The translations under genes were made by a program, and so were the position numbers. This document shows positions 13,791-22,054 of a stretch of DNA of 64,000 bases, one piece after another; within the stretch, counting starts at the first letter, position 1, and every line of letters begins with the position of its first letter. Source of the stretch: Planotetraspora kaengkrachanensis (lineage in GTDB: Bacteria > Actinomycetota > Actinomycetes > Streptosporangiales > Streptosporangiaceae). The stretch is taken from the NCBI RefSeq assembly GCF_016862895.1, contig NZ_BONV01000004.1:124001-188000 (forward strand). Reading direction: 5' to 3'. Under the pieces are notes generated by a model, which did not search any database, was not told the DNA's origin, and was given only the letters and a program-made list of their open reading frames with translations.

Positions 13791-13796
13791 TACGAT
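13791..13796 (+). promoter_or_regulatory. Candidate -10 element for the adaptor gene (leaderless start)
   Basis: TACGAT is 7 bases before the GTG at 13804, the spacing expected if transcription starts at the GTG. No ribosome binding site precedes the GTG. No clear -35 is visible at the usual distance. Confidence 0.4.
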
Positions 13797-13803
13797 TGAT
13801 CGA

Positions 13804-15192
13804 GTGACGCCACGTCGCGGAATCCTTCCGCTTCTCGCCGTTCTCCTGGCTGCGGGGTGCACCTCAACGGAGCCCCCGGCCGTCCAGATCGCACAGGTCA
13901 CCCGCGCGTCGGTCAGTGAGGTGATCGAGGCCCCCGCGACGGTCGGCGCGCGTGCCACCGCGGCGCTGACCACTCCCGCGTCCGGCACGATCTCCAAGCT
14001 CTACGTGGCGGACGGCGACACCGTCAAGAAGGGACAGATCCTCGCGAGGATCAGCTCTCCCCAGGCCAAGGACCAGCTCGAGCAGGCACGCAAGGCCGAC
14101 AAGCAGGCCTCGCGGCCGATCTCGGCAGGGGGCGTGTCCACGTCGGTCCGGCTCCCGCCGCTGAAGGTGCCCGCGAGCCTCGACGCCCGCGTCGCCCGTG
14201 ATTTCGCCAGAGCCAGGAAGGCGGCGGCGAAGGTCGAGGACCCGGCGATCAAGGCGCAACTCCTGGCCGCCATCGACGCGGCGCAGACCCAGCACAAGGC
14301 CCAGCGGCGCGCGCTCGACCAGGTGGTCACCGGCCTCAATCGATCGGTCGGCCAGGTGGTCGCGCAGGTGAGCGGCCAGCTCGGCGCCGGGCTCAGCGGC
14401 CTGACGGCGTCGATGTCGTCGCTCCAGGCGGCCTCGCGGTCGCAGACCAGGGCGGCGGTGAAGGCGGCCGAGCGGACCGTCGACGGCCTGGCCATCAAGG
14501 CCCCGTTCGCCGGGGTGGTCACGTTGGGCGGCGCCTCATCGGGAGGCGGCACGGCGGACCTGAGCGGCCTGCTCGGGCAGCTTCCCGCCGGGCTGGCCGG
14601 CGGGGCGGGCGCGGCCGCCCCGGCCCCGAGCGGGCGCTCCGGCGGAGTCGTGGCGACCGGGGTCCCGGTGGCGGCGGGAGACACCATCGTGACGGTCACC
14701 GACGTGTCGGAACTCGTCCTGTCCGCCGACGTGGACGAGACCGACGTACTGCTGGTCGAGAACGGGACGCCCGCGGAGGCCGAGTTCGACGCGGTCACCG
14801 GCGCCACCTACACGGCCACGGTGACGGGCGTCGGGGTCACGCCCAAGGAGGGGACGACCGGCGGGGTCAGCTATCCCGTGCGCCTGCGGCTCGGCGACGG
14901 CGTCTACGACGACCAGAGCCCCGCCCCGGCGCCCAAGCCCGGCATGAGCGCCGTGGTGCGGCTCACCGTACGGCAGGCGGCCGACGCGACGGCCGTACCG
15001 GCCTCGGCGATCGTGACGAGCGGCAGGGAGTCGATCGTCTGGGCGGTGCGCGACGGCAAGGCCGAGCGGCGCGTCGTCAAGCTCGGCGCCCAGGGCGACG
15101 CCACCGTGCAGATCGTCAGCGGGGTGTCGCCCGGTGAGCGGGTGGTCGTCAAGGGCGCGGACACCGTCCGCCAGGCGCAGACCCTGCCATGA
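13804..15192 (+). CDS. Membrane-fusion/adaptor lipoprotein of a MacAB-like exporter
   Basis: The 462-residue protein is a HlyD/MacA-family adaptor. From GTG 13804 it begins with a lipoprotein signal and lipobox (LLAAGC, Cys19). A biotinyl-lipoyl-like segment (SGTISKLYVADGDTVKKGQI) follows, then an Ala/Lys/Gln-rich helical hairpin (about 80-225) and the second lipoyl half (DGLAIKAPFAGVVTLGG). The C-terminal beta-barrel region carries NGTPAEAEFDAVTGATY. The open frame extends to 13708, but those residues fall in the repeat array. Its stop overlaps the ATPase start. In a Gram-positive it probably acts on the outer face of the membrane. Confidence 0.88.
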   Translation: MTPRRGILPLLAVLLAAGCTSTEPPAVQIAQVTRASVSEVIEAPATVGARATAALTTPASGTISKLYVADGDTVKKGQILARISSPQAKDQLEQARKADKQASRPISAGGVSTSVRLPPLKVPASLDARVARDFARARKAAAKVEDPAIKAQLLAAIDAAQTQHKAQRRALDQVVTGLNRSVGQVVAQVSGQLGAGLSGLTASMSSLQAASRSQTRAAVKAAERTVDGLAIKAPFAGVVTLGGASSGGGTADLSGLLGQLPAGLAGGAGAAAPAPSGRSGGVVATGVPVAAGDTIVTVTDVSELVLSADVDETDVLLVENGTPAEAEFDAVTGATYTATVTGVGVTPKEGTTGGVSYPVRLRLGDGVYDDQSPAPAPKPGMSAVVRLTVRQAADATAVPASAIVTSGRESIVWAVRDGKAERRVVKLGAQGDATVQIVSGVSPGERVVVKGADTVRQAQTLP

Positions 15193-15938
15193 CGACCGAA
15201 CCCTCCGCCACGCCGCCTGCGGCGTTCGAAGCGATCGGGCTGACCAGGTCGTACGACCTCGAAGGCGTGTCCGTCGACGCCCTGCGCGGGGTGGACCTGC
15301 GGATCGAGCAGGGCGAGTTCGTGGCCATCGTCGGGCCTTCGGGCTCGGGCAAGTCCACGCTCATGCACCTGCTGGGCTGTCTCGACCGGCCGACGTCGGG
15401 CGTCCTGCGGGTGGGCGGAGTCGACGTCTCGACCCTCGACGACACCCACCTGGCCGAGTTGCGCAACCAGACCATCGGCTTCGTCTTCCAGTCCTTCCAC
15501 CTGCTCGCCCGGACACCCGCGCTCGACAACGTGGCGCTGCCCCTCGTCTACCGGGGAGTCGGGAGATCGGAGCGGCGGGCACGGGCAGAAGCGGCGCTGA
15601 CGGCCGTCGGGCTCGGGCACCGGCTGGGTCACCGTCCCTCCCAGATGTCCGGCGGCGAGCAGCAACGGGTCGCCATCGCCCGCGCGCTCGTGGGCGATCC
15701 CCAGGTCGTGCTGGCCGACGAGCCGACCGGCAACCTCGACACGCGCAACGGCGAAGAGGTGATGAACCTCCTCGAACACCTCAACGCCGACAGTGGGGTG
15801 GCCGTCGTCCTCGTCACGCACGAGGCGGACGTCGCGGGCCGGGCCCACAGGCAGATCCACGTCCGCGACGGCCTCATCGAGCTCGACTCGCGATCCCGTA
15901 CGGCGCCTGCCGCCACGACCGAGGGGGACGCGGGATGA
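15189..15938 (+). CDS. ABC transporter ATP-binding protein (MacB/LolD type)
   Basis: The 249-residue ATPase has Walker A GPSGSGKST (about residues 49-57), the family-typical NQTIGFVFQSFHL Q-loop, signature MSGGEQQR (about 150) and Walker B VVLADEPTGNLD (about 172). These features define the MacB/LolD/FtsE group rather than the ABC-2 group. It lies between the adaptor and the permease with ATGA-type overlaps on both sides, so the three make one mechanotransmission-type exporter. Substrate unknown. Confidence 0.94.
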   Translation: MTTEPSATPPAAFEAIGLTRSYDLEGVSVDALRGVDLRIEQGEFVAIVGPSGSGKSTLMHLLGCLDRPTSGVLRVGGVDVSTLDDTHLAELRNQTIGFVFQSFHLLARTPALDNVALPLVYRGVGRSERRARAEAALTAVGLGHRLGHRPSQMSGGEQQRVAIARALVGDPQVVLADEPTGNLDTRNGEEVMNLLEHLNADSGVAVVLVTHEADVAGRAHRQIHVRDGLIELDSRSRTAPAATTEGDAG

Positions 15939-17119
15939 GGACGGCGGAGGCGCTGCGGATGGCGCTGGAGGCGCTGCGGGTCAACCGGCTGCGCAGCACG
16001 CTGACCATGCTCGGCGTGATCATCGGCGTCCTGGCGGTGGTGATCCTCGTCGCCATCGGCACGGGCGCGAAGAACGCGGTGGAGAAGGAGATCGCCGGGC
16101 TCGGCAGCAACATCATTCTCGTCGTCCCCGGACAGGTCGGCCTGGGTGCCGCTCCCACGCAGAGCCGTCTCGACCTGACGGACGTTGCCTTCGTCCGGCG
16201 CGTCGTCGGGGACCCTTCGAAGGTCACGGTGGCCGTCAACTCGGGCGAGCCGGTACGGGTCGGCCGCAACGAGGTGTTCGCCACGCTCACCGGCACCGAC
16301 GAGAACATGCCGAACATCTTCGATCGGCCGTTGCGCCGTGGCCGCTACATGAGCGCGACCGACGTCGAGACCCGCCGCCGGGTGACCGTTCTCGGCGCTG
16401 AGGTGGCGGCGAAGCTCTTCGGCGACGTCGACCCCATCGGACGGCAGGTGACGATCGCGGGCGTCAGGTTCCGGGTGATCGGGATCTACGAGACCGTCGG
16501 CTCGACGTTCGGCGTCGCCAGGGACCAGGAGGTGCACGTCCCCGTCACCACCGCCCAGCGGCTCATCGGGCTGCCGCGGATCAACGGCATCGCGGTCGGC
16601 GCGTCGGGCCCGGACGAGATCGAGTCGCTCCAGAGCAGGGTGGTCGCGGCGCTGGACGCCCGCTATCCGGACGAGAAGTTCTCCGCCGTGACCCAGACGC
16701 AGCTCCTGGGCACCATCGGCACGGTCCTCAGCATGCTGACGGGCGTCCTGGCCGCCATCGCCGGGATCTCGCTGCTGGTCGGGGGCGTGGGGGTGTCCAA
16801 CATCATGCTCGTCAGCGTGCGGGAGCGTACCAAGGAGATCGGCCTGCGCAAGGCTCTCGGCGCCCGTCAGCGCGACGTCCTGTGGCAGTTCCTGATCGAG
16901 GCCGTGCTGCTCACGACGATCGGCGGGCTGATCGGCATCCTGCTCGGGGTCGGCGGAGCCCTGCTGATCCAGGCGCTCTCACCGGTTCCCGCCGCGATCA
17001 CGTGGTGGTCGATCGCCCTGGCCTTCGGCGTCTCCGTCGGGGTCGGGGTGTTCTTCGGCGTCGCCCCCGCCAGACGGGCGGGCCGGCTGGATCCCGTGGT
17101 CGCCCTCCGCTCCGAGTGA
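15935..17119 (+). CDS. MacB-like ABC transporter permease
   Basis: The 394-residue permease begins MRTAEALRMALEALRVNRLR and has one N-terminal membrane helix (about 22-45). A periplasm-type MacB domain follows (about 50-260), then three C-terminal helices of the FtsX fold. KEIGLRKALGARQRDVLWQF is the classical FtsX/MacB cytoplasmic loop. The start at 15935 overlaps the ATPase stop by 4 bases; a longer frame upstream lies inside the ATPase gene. Confidence 0.93.
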   Translation: MRTAEALRMALEALRVNRLRSTLTMLGVIIGVLAVVILVAIGTGAKNAVEKEIAGLGSNIILVVPGQVGLGAAPTQSRLDLTDVAFVRRVVGDPSKVTVAVNSGEPVRVGRNEVFATLTGTDENMPNIFDRPLRRGRYMSATDVETRRRVTVLGAEVAAKLFGDVDPIGRQVTIAGVRFRVIGIYETVGSTFGVARDQEVHVPVTTAQRLIGLPRINGIAVGASGPDEIESLQSRVVAALDARYPDEKFSAVTQTQLLGTIGTVLSMLTGVLAAIAGISLLVGGVGVSNIMLVSVRERTKEIGLRKALGARQRDVLWQFLIEAVLLTTIGGLIGILLGVGGALLIQALSPVPAAITWWSIALAFGVSVGVGVFFGVAPARRAGRLDPVVALRSE

Positions 17120-17163
17120 TCCGTGTGGGTCCCTGCGGCCCGTCGTGCGGTAGCGTCGCGGGC

Positions 17164-18327
17164 ATGAGTCAGGCGGTGCGGGTCGTCTGGGACGACGCTC
17201 TGATTTCCTACGACTTCGGGCCGGGTCACCCCCTCGCCCCCATACGGGTGGAGCTGACCATGGCGCTCGCCCGCGGCCTCGGAGTACTGGACGCCGTCGA
17301 GATCACCGGCTGCGCCCCCGCCACCGACGAGGAGCTCGCCCTCGTTCACAACCGCGACTACATCGACGGGGTCAAGGGGGTGTCCGCCACCGGCCGCCCC
17401 AATCTCCGCTGGGGTCTCGGGACCCCGGACAATCCCGCGTTCGCGGGGGTTCACGAGGCCTCTGCCCTGGTCGCGGGGGCCACCCTGGAGGCGGCGAGAG
17501 CCGTATGGACCGGCGAGACCGAGCACGCGCTCAACGTGGCCGGAGGGCTCCACCACGCGATGCCCTTCAGCGCGAGCGGCTTCTGCGTCTACAACGACCC
17601 GGCGATCGCCATCGCGTGGCTGCTCGCCCAGGGGGCGACCAAGGTCGCCTACGTGGACGTGGACGTCCATCACGGCGACGGCGTCCAGGCGGCCTTCTAC
17701 GACGATCCGCGCGTGCTGACGATCAGCCTGCACGAGAGTCCCACCACGCTCTTTCCCGGGACGGGCTTCCCCCGGGAGACGGGGGCCGAGGGCACCGCCG
17801 TCAACGTCGCCCTGCCGGCGGGGTGCGGCGACGGCGGCTGGCTGCGCGCCTTCCACGCCGTCGTCCCCCCGCTCCTGCGCGAGTTCGCCCCGGATGTCCT
17901 GGTGACCCAGCAGGGCTGCGACAGCCACGCCCTGGACCCGCTCGCCCACCTCATGCTGAGCCTCGACGGGCAGCGCGCGGCCTACGCGGAGCTGCACCGG
18001 CTCGCGCACGAGACCGCCGGGGGGCGGTGGATCGCGACCGGGGGCGGAGGCTACGAGCTGGTGCAGGTCGTGCCCAGGGCCTGGACGCACCTCATCGCCG
18101 AGGCGGCGGGCTCGCCCGTCGACCCCGCGACCCACACGCCGCAGGACTGGCGCGACCTGGTGAAGCAACGGACCGGGGAGACGGCGCCGCTGACCATGAC
18201 GGACGGCCGACACCCCGCATACCAGGACATCGCGCGGGGATACGATCCAGCTGACGCCATCGACAGGGCGATCCTCGCATGCAGGAACGCGGTGTTCCCC
18301 TTCCACGGACTCGATCCGATGCCGTAG
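17164..18327 (+). CDS. AcuC-type histone deacetylase family protein
   Basis: The 387-residue protein is a zinc-dependent class I deacetylase-like enzyme of the acetoin utilisation AcuC group. Visible active-site motifs are GGLHHAMPFSASGFCVYND (the His-His dyad) and VDVDVHHGDGVQ (a metal ligand Asp and His). A third region, QQGCDSHALDPLAHL, supplies the second Asp, and GGGGYE the substrate Gly-Tyr. In bacteria such enzymes deacetylate acetyl-CoA synthetase or small amides; which applies is not shown. No acuA/acuB is nearby. The start at 17164 is 45 bases after the permease stop. Confidence 0.93.
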   Translation: MSQAVRVVWDDALISYDFGPGHPLAPIRVELTMALARGLGVLDAVEITGCAPATDEELALVHNRDYIDGVKGVSATGRPNLRWGLGTPDNPAFAGVHEASALVAGATLEAARAVWTGETEHALNVAGGLHHAMPFSASGFCVYNDPAIAIAWLLAQGATKVAYVDVDVHHGDGVQAAFYDDPRVLTISLHESPTTLFPGTGFPRETGAEGTAVNVALPAGCGDGGWLRAFHAVVPPLLREFAPDVLVTQQGCDSHALDPLAHLMLSLDGQRAAYAELHRLAHETAGGRWIATGGGGYELVQVVPRAWTHLIAEAAGSPVDPATHTPQDWRDLVKQRTGETAPLTMTDGRHPAYQDIARGYDPADAIDRAILACRNAVFPFHGLDPMP

Positions 18328-18388
18328 CCCCGCCGACTGGAGCCGAGACCGCAGGAATCATGACGAGACCAGGAGAGCTGTAGCGATT

Positions 18389-19186
18389 GTGACCCGTCAG
18401 CCCGCCTCCCCTCCTCCCACCCGCGCCGAGCTCAGCGATCATCTGGTCCGGACGCGGATCGCGGGCGAGGTCGCGACCAGCCGTGAGAACAACCTCGACC
18501 ACTACCGGTCGCTGGCGCTGCGCGACCCGCACTACATGTTCGGCCTGAGCCTGTCCGCCCGATGGGCGTTCGCCGACATCCTCGAGCTCATGGCCAAGAA
18601 GACGGGCGTGGTCGCCGATCCCCGTCACCGCGAGGGCCAGGACACCATCGACCCGGAACGGACAATCGACGCCCTGGAGGAGATGGGCGACCGCATCGCC
18701 GGGGTGCTCCGCCGCGGCGGAGCCCGCATCATCGTCGCCACGGGGCACCCGACCGGCCTGCTGATCGTCCATCTGGCCCTGGCCCGGTTCGTCGTCGATC
18801 ACGGTGCGACGCTGCTGACTCCCGCCGAGGGATGGAGCTACACGTACGGCGGGCTCGGGCGGCGCAGGTGGATCCGGTATCTCGACGGCGTGGCCATGCT
18901 CGACGACCGGGGGAACCTGGTCCACACGCACGACCCGCATCCCATGCGCGCGATGCTGGCGCAGGAACGCCCGGACTTCGTGATCGCCGATCACGGATGG
19001 GCGGGAGCGGCCGGCGAGGCGGGCGTCGAGACGGTCGGATTCGCCGATTGCAACGATCCCGCGCTCTTCGTCGGGGAGGCCGAGGGCAAGATCGCGGTGG
19101 CCGTGCCGCTGGACGACAACGTGTTACCGCGCCATTACGGTCCGCTCACGAGCTATCTGCTGGAACGGATCACTCAGGGGTTGTGA
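18389..19186 (+). CDS. Conserved actinobacterial phosphatase-like protein
   Basis: The 265-residue protein from GTG 18389 (AGGAG 13 bases upstream) is soluble. Features are a GGARIIVATGHPTGLLIVH loop near residues 111-130, a YTYGGLGRRRWIRYLDGVAML segment, HTHDPHPM (about 175) and VIADHGWAGAAGEAG (about 200). Such proteins are often labelled phosphatase in actinomycetes, and the His/Asp-rich motifs would suit metal binding, but I see no textbook catalytic signature. It follows the deacetylase by 61 bases, probably in one transcript. Confidence 0.7.
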   Translation: MTRQPASPPPTRAELSDHLVRTRIAGEVATSRENNLDHYRSLALRDPHYMFGLSLSARWAFADILELMAKKTGVVADPRHREGQDTIDPERTIDALEEMGDRIAGVLRRGGARIIVATGHPTGLLIVHLALARFVVDHGATLLTPAEGWSYTYGGLGRRRWIRYLDGVAMLDDRGNLVHTHDPHPMRAMLAQERPDFVIADHGWAGAAGEAGVETVGFADCNDPALFVGEAEGKIAVAVPLDDNVLPRHYGPLTSYLLERITQGL

Positions 19187-19497
19187 CCCCAATCCGGACC
19201 ATCCAATTCGGGCATTTCGCGCCCGCTTTTCCACCAGACTGTCGACCGTTTGCCAACTTTTTTGTGATCCTGGGCGACTCTAATGTGAGGGAAGTTGGTC
19301 CGTTCCAAGAGTGAGGCGAAGGGCACGACCCGGCTGCTGCCAGCGATTTCCTCGGTTTTGACGGCATAAGGCTCTAGTCGCGGATGGAATGGGGGGTTTG
19401 CCGACATGGAGTCCGGACTTACGCTGACAGCAGTACACGTGCGTGAGCGATGGCACCAGTGGGGATAACCCGGAAACACGTGCGGAAGAGGCGTCCG
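19187..19497. other. Non-coding region upstream of the small helix-turn-helix gene
   Basis: These 311 bases hold no convincing gene; an AT-richer patch at about 19245-19290 stands out. TTGCCG followed after 16 bases by TACGCT near 19397-19424 is a possible promoter for the helix-turn-helix gene, but it is weak. I see no clear terminator or operator. Confidence 0.4.
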
Positions 19498-19701
19498 ATG
19501 GGTGCAGGCGAAAGACCTCTCAGCGAGGTGAAGTTTCTGACGGTCGCAGAAGTTGCCACCGTCATGCGGGTGTCCAAGATGACGGTGTACCGGCTCGTGC
19601 ACTCGGGCGAGTTGCCGGCCATCAGGGTCGGCCGATCTTTCCGAGTGCCTGAGCAGGCCGTCCACGACTACTTGAGGGACGCGTTCATCGAGGCTGGATG
19701 A
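19498..19701 (+). CDS. Small helix-turn-helix (excisionase/BldC-like) DNA-binding protein
   Basis: The 67-residue protein consists almost entirely of a MerR/excisionase-type helix-turn-helix: FLTVAEVATVMRVSKMTVYR, then LVHSGELPAIRVGRSFRVPE (wing), then a final helix. ATG 19498 is chosen because AAGAGG lies 6 bases upstream; an ATG at 19450 in the same frame has no such site. It lies just before the bS22 gene near bldN. A DNA-binding regulator is certain; its targets are unknown. It differs from the BldC at 43970-44191. Confidence 0.85.
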   Translation: MGAGERPLSEVKFLTVAEVATVMRVSKMTVYRLVHSGELPAIRVGRSFRVPEQAVHDYLRDAFIEAG

Positions 19702-19860
19702 ACGCGCCCGCCGGCCGACACCGTGGCTCCGCGGAGCCCATGGTGTGTCGCAGGCCACGCGGGACCCCTGAAGGGGCGATCTACCATGGATCGCCGGTAG
19801 GCTGTTGAGCCGGTGTGCGTTCGCGCGCCGGTTCTGACACCACCTTCACCTGGGGGTCCC

Positions 19861-19959
19861 GTGGGCTCTGTGATCAAGAAGCGCCGTAAGCGCATGGCCA
19901 AGAAGAAGCACCGCAAGCTGCTCAAGAAGACTCGCATTCAGCGACGTAACAAGAAGTAG
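19861..19959 (+). CDS. Small ribosomal subunit protein bS22 (AURKAIP1/COX24 domain)
   Basis: GTG 19861 to TAG 19959 encodes 32 residues, beginning [20 protein letters not shown] and ending RRNKK. More than half are Lys or Arg. This closely matches the tiny actinobacterial protein found in the mycobacterial 30S subunit as bS22, homologous to mitochondrial mS38. It binds rRNA near the decoding centre. It is easily missed by gene finders because of its size. It sits between the helix-turn-helix gene and the epimerase gene. Confidence 0.93.
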   Translation: MGSVIKKRRKRMAKKKHRKLLKKTRIQRRNKK

Positions 19960-20030
19960 TAGATACGGCGCGCGCACCGGTCCCGAGGGACCGGGCCACC
20001 GTTGGAAGTCCCCCATCCTGCGAGGCGACG

Positions 20031-21053
20031 TTGACCCACACCGTGCTCGTCACCGGGGTCTCTCGCCATATCGGCGCCCGAGTGGCCGGAGCTCTCGCAG
20101 CGGATCCGGGGATCGGACGGGTGATCGGCGTGGACACGGTGCCGCCGCCCGGCCTCACGCGTGGCGGCGGAGCACTGCTCGGCCGCACCGAGTTCGTCCG
20201 GATCGACCTGCGGACCCCCGATATCGCCCAGGTCATCTCGGCCGAGGACGTCGACACCGTCGTGCACATGAGCCTGGTCAGCGAGCCTGCCAAAAGCCGC
20301 TCGACCATGATGGAGCACAACGTCATCGGCACCATGCAGTTGCTGGCAGCCTGCCAGCGATCGGCGACGGTGCGCAGGGTGGTGGTCCGTTCGACCACGG
20401 CGGTGTACGGCTCCTCGCCCCATGCCCCGGCCGTGTTCACCGAGGACACCGAGCCCGTCGACGTGCCGCACAGCGGCTACGCCAAGGACGCCATCGAGGT
20501 CGAGGGCTACGTCCGCGGCTTCGCCCGGCGGCGCCCGGACGTGGTGACGTCGACCCTGAGGCTCGCCAACCTCATGGGGCCGCACGTCGACTCGCCCCTC
20601 ACCCGGTACTTCTCGCAGCCGGTGTCGCCGACGGTCTTCGGCTTCGATCCCCGGCTGCAGTTCGTGCACGAGGACGATGTGGTCGAGGTGGTGCGCCGGA
20701 TGACGGTCGAGGACCGTCCCGGCGTCTTCAACGTGTCGGGCGACGGGGTCCTGTTGTTGTCCCAGTGCGTCCGGAAGGCCGGCAGGACCGCCGTCCCGGT
20801 CCCGTCTCCCGCCTTCGGGCTGCTCGGGATGCTGGCGCGGACCTCGGGCCTGGTCGACTTCTCTCCTGAGCAACTCGCGCTGATGAGCCACGGCCGGGTC
20901 GTCGACACCACCCGGCTGGCCGGCGCGCTCGCCTGGAGGCCCAAATTCAGCACGGCTGCCGCCTTCGACGACTTCTTACAGTCGCGCGGCATGAGCGCCG
21001 ACAGGCCGGCCGCCCTGGTCGACTGGTTGTCCGGCCTGGCGACGAGGCGGTGA
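20031..21053 (+). CDS. NAD-dependent epimerase/dehydratase (extended SDR)
   Basis: The 340-residue protein begins THTVLVTGVSRHIGARVAGAL, a Rossmann nucleotide-binding loop of the extended SDR type. DTVVHMSLVSEP and VRSTTAVYGSSPHAPAVFTE match later family positions. At the usual YxxxK site the sequence is YAKDA, so the catalytic Lys four residues after Tyr is absent; activity may be altered. The start is TTG 20031 with GAGG upstream. The stop overlaps the acyltransferase start (GTGA), so the two are translationally coupled. Substrate unknown. Confidence 0.85.
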   Translation: MTHTVLVTGVSRHIGARVAGALAADPGIGRVIGVDTVPPPGLTRGGGALLGRTEFVRIDLRTPDIAQVISAEDVDTVVHMSLVSEPAKSRSTMMEHNVIGTMQLLAACQRSATVRRVVVRSTTAVYGSSPHAPAVFTEDTEPVDVPHSGYAKDAIEVEGYVRGFARRRPDVVTSTLRLANLMGPHVDSPLTRYFSQPVSPTVFGFDPRLQFVHEDDVVEVVRRMTVEDRPGVFNVSGDGVLLLSQCVRKAGRTAVPVPSPAFGLLGMLARTSGLVDFSPEQLALMSHGRVVDTTRLAGALAWRPKFSTAAAFDDFLQSRGMSADRPAALVDWLSGLATRR

Positions 21054-22006
21054 ACGCAATTTTCGCTTCCGATACGCCTTCCGAGGAAGGCGCACGGATC
21101 ATCCCGATTTCCGCGGCCCGGGGGACGCCCCCGCCCGGCCCCTCCGACGAGGCGGACCCCACGAGTCCGGTGGACGAACGGATCGCCGAACTGCTCGCCC
21201 TCCTCAGACGCAGGGTCGTCGGAGACTACGAGGTCGACGAGTTCGGCTTCGATCCCGAGCTCAACGACAAGGTCCTGCTCGAGCTGATCCGGCCGATCTA
21301 CCGGCACTGGTTCCGGGTGGAGACGCTCGGCGTCGAGAACGTCCCCGCCGACTCCGGCGCGCTGGTCGTGGCCAACCATTCGGGCACGCTTCCCGTGGAC
21401 GCGCTCATGATGCAGGTCGCGCTGCACGACGAGGCGCACCGGGCGGTCCGCCTGCTCGGCGCCGACCTGGTCTACCAGCTGCCGGTCCTCGGGCACCTGT
21501 CACGCAAGACGGGACACACCCTGGCCTCCCGCGAGGACGCCGACAGGCTGTTGCGCAAGGGCGAGCTCGTCGGGGTCTTCCCCGAGGGCTTCAAGGGCGT
21601 GGGCAAGCCCTTCTCGCAGCGTTACAAGCTCCAGCGGTTCGGCCGCGGAGGCTTCGTGACCTCGGCCGTCCGCGCGGGCACGCCGATCGTGCCCTGCGCC
21701 ATCGTCGGAGCCGAGGAGATCTACCCCAAGATCGGTGACTTCTCCACCCTGGCCAGGGTGCTCGGCCTGCCGTACCTGCCGATCACGCCGTTCTTCCCCT
21801 GGCTGGGCCCGCTCGGGCTGATCCCGCTGCCCTCCAAGTGGCTGATCGAGTTCGGTGAGCCCATCCGCACGGACCAGTACGATCCCGAGGACGCCGACGA
21901 CCCCATGCTGGTGTTCAACCTGACCGACCAGGTCCGCGAGGCCATCCAGCAGCAGCTCGACGCGTTGCTGCTGCGACGTGGCCCCGCCTTCCCGCCGTTC
22001 TTCTGA
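21050..22006 (+). CDS. Lysophospholipid acyltransferase family protein (PlsC-like)
   Basis: The 318-residue protein has an acyltransferase domain beginning around residue 95. The His motif reads ANHSGTLPVDAL, with more residues between His and Asp than the usual HX4D, as in a divergent actinobacterial subgroup. FPEGFKGVGKP matches the Glu-Gly motif and VPCAIVGAEEIYP a later motif. An Asp/Glu-rich N-terminal extension precedes it. It should acylate a glycerolipid at the membrane. GTG 21050 overlaps the epimerase stop. It is convergent with the HAD gene, with a hairpin between. Confidence 0.88.
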   Translation: MNAIFASDTPSEEGARIIPISAARGTPPPGPSDEADPTSPVDERIAELLALLRRRVVGDYEVDEFGFDPELNDKVLLELIRPIYRHWFRVETLGVENVPADSGALVVANHSGTLPVDALMMQVALHDEAHRAVRLLGADLVYQLPVLGHLSRKTGHTLASREDADRLLRKGELVGVFPEGFKGVGKPFSQRYKLQRFGRGGFVTSAVRAGTPIVPCAIVGAEEIYPKIGDFSTLARVLGLPYLPITPFFPWLGPLGLIPLPSKWLIEFGEPIRTDQYDPEDADDPMLVFNLTDQVREAIQQQLDALLLRRGPAFPPFF

Positions 22007-22020
22007 CGGGATCAGATCTT

Positions 22021-22043
22021 CTGGCGGGATCAGAGCCCGCCAG
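22021..22043. terminator. Hairpin terminator between convergent genes
   Basis: CTGGCGGG (22021-22028) pairs perfectly with CCCGCCAG (22036-22043) around 7 bases. It sits in the 48-base gap between the acyltransferase stop and the HAD stop. There is no T-run, as is common for high-GC actinobacterial terminators. Confidence 0.65.
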
Positions 22044-22054
22044 GGAGACAGGGC

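Noticed and set aside
19174-19758. Minus-strand 194-residue frame opposite the small helix-turn-helix gene
   Set aside because: Composition is that of a shadow frame, and it overlaps the coding strand of a clear DNA-binding protein.
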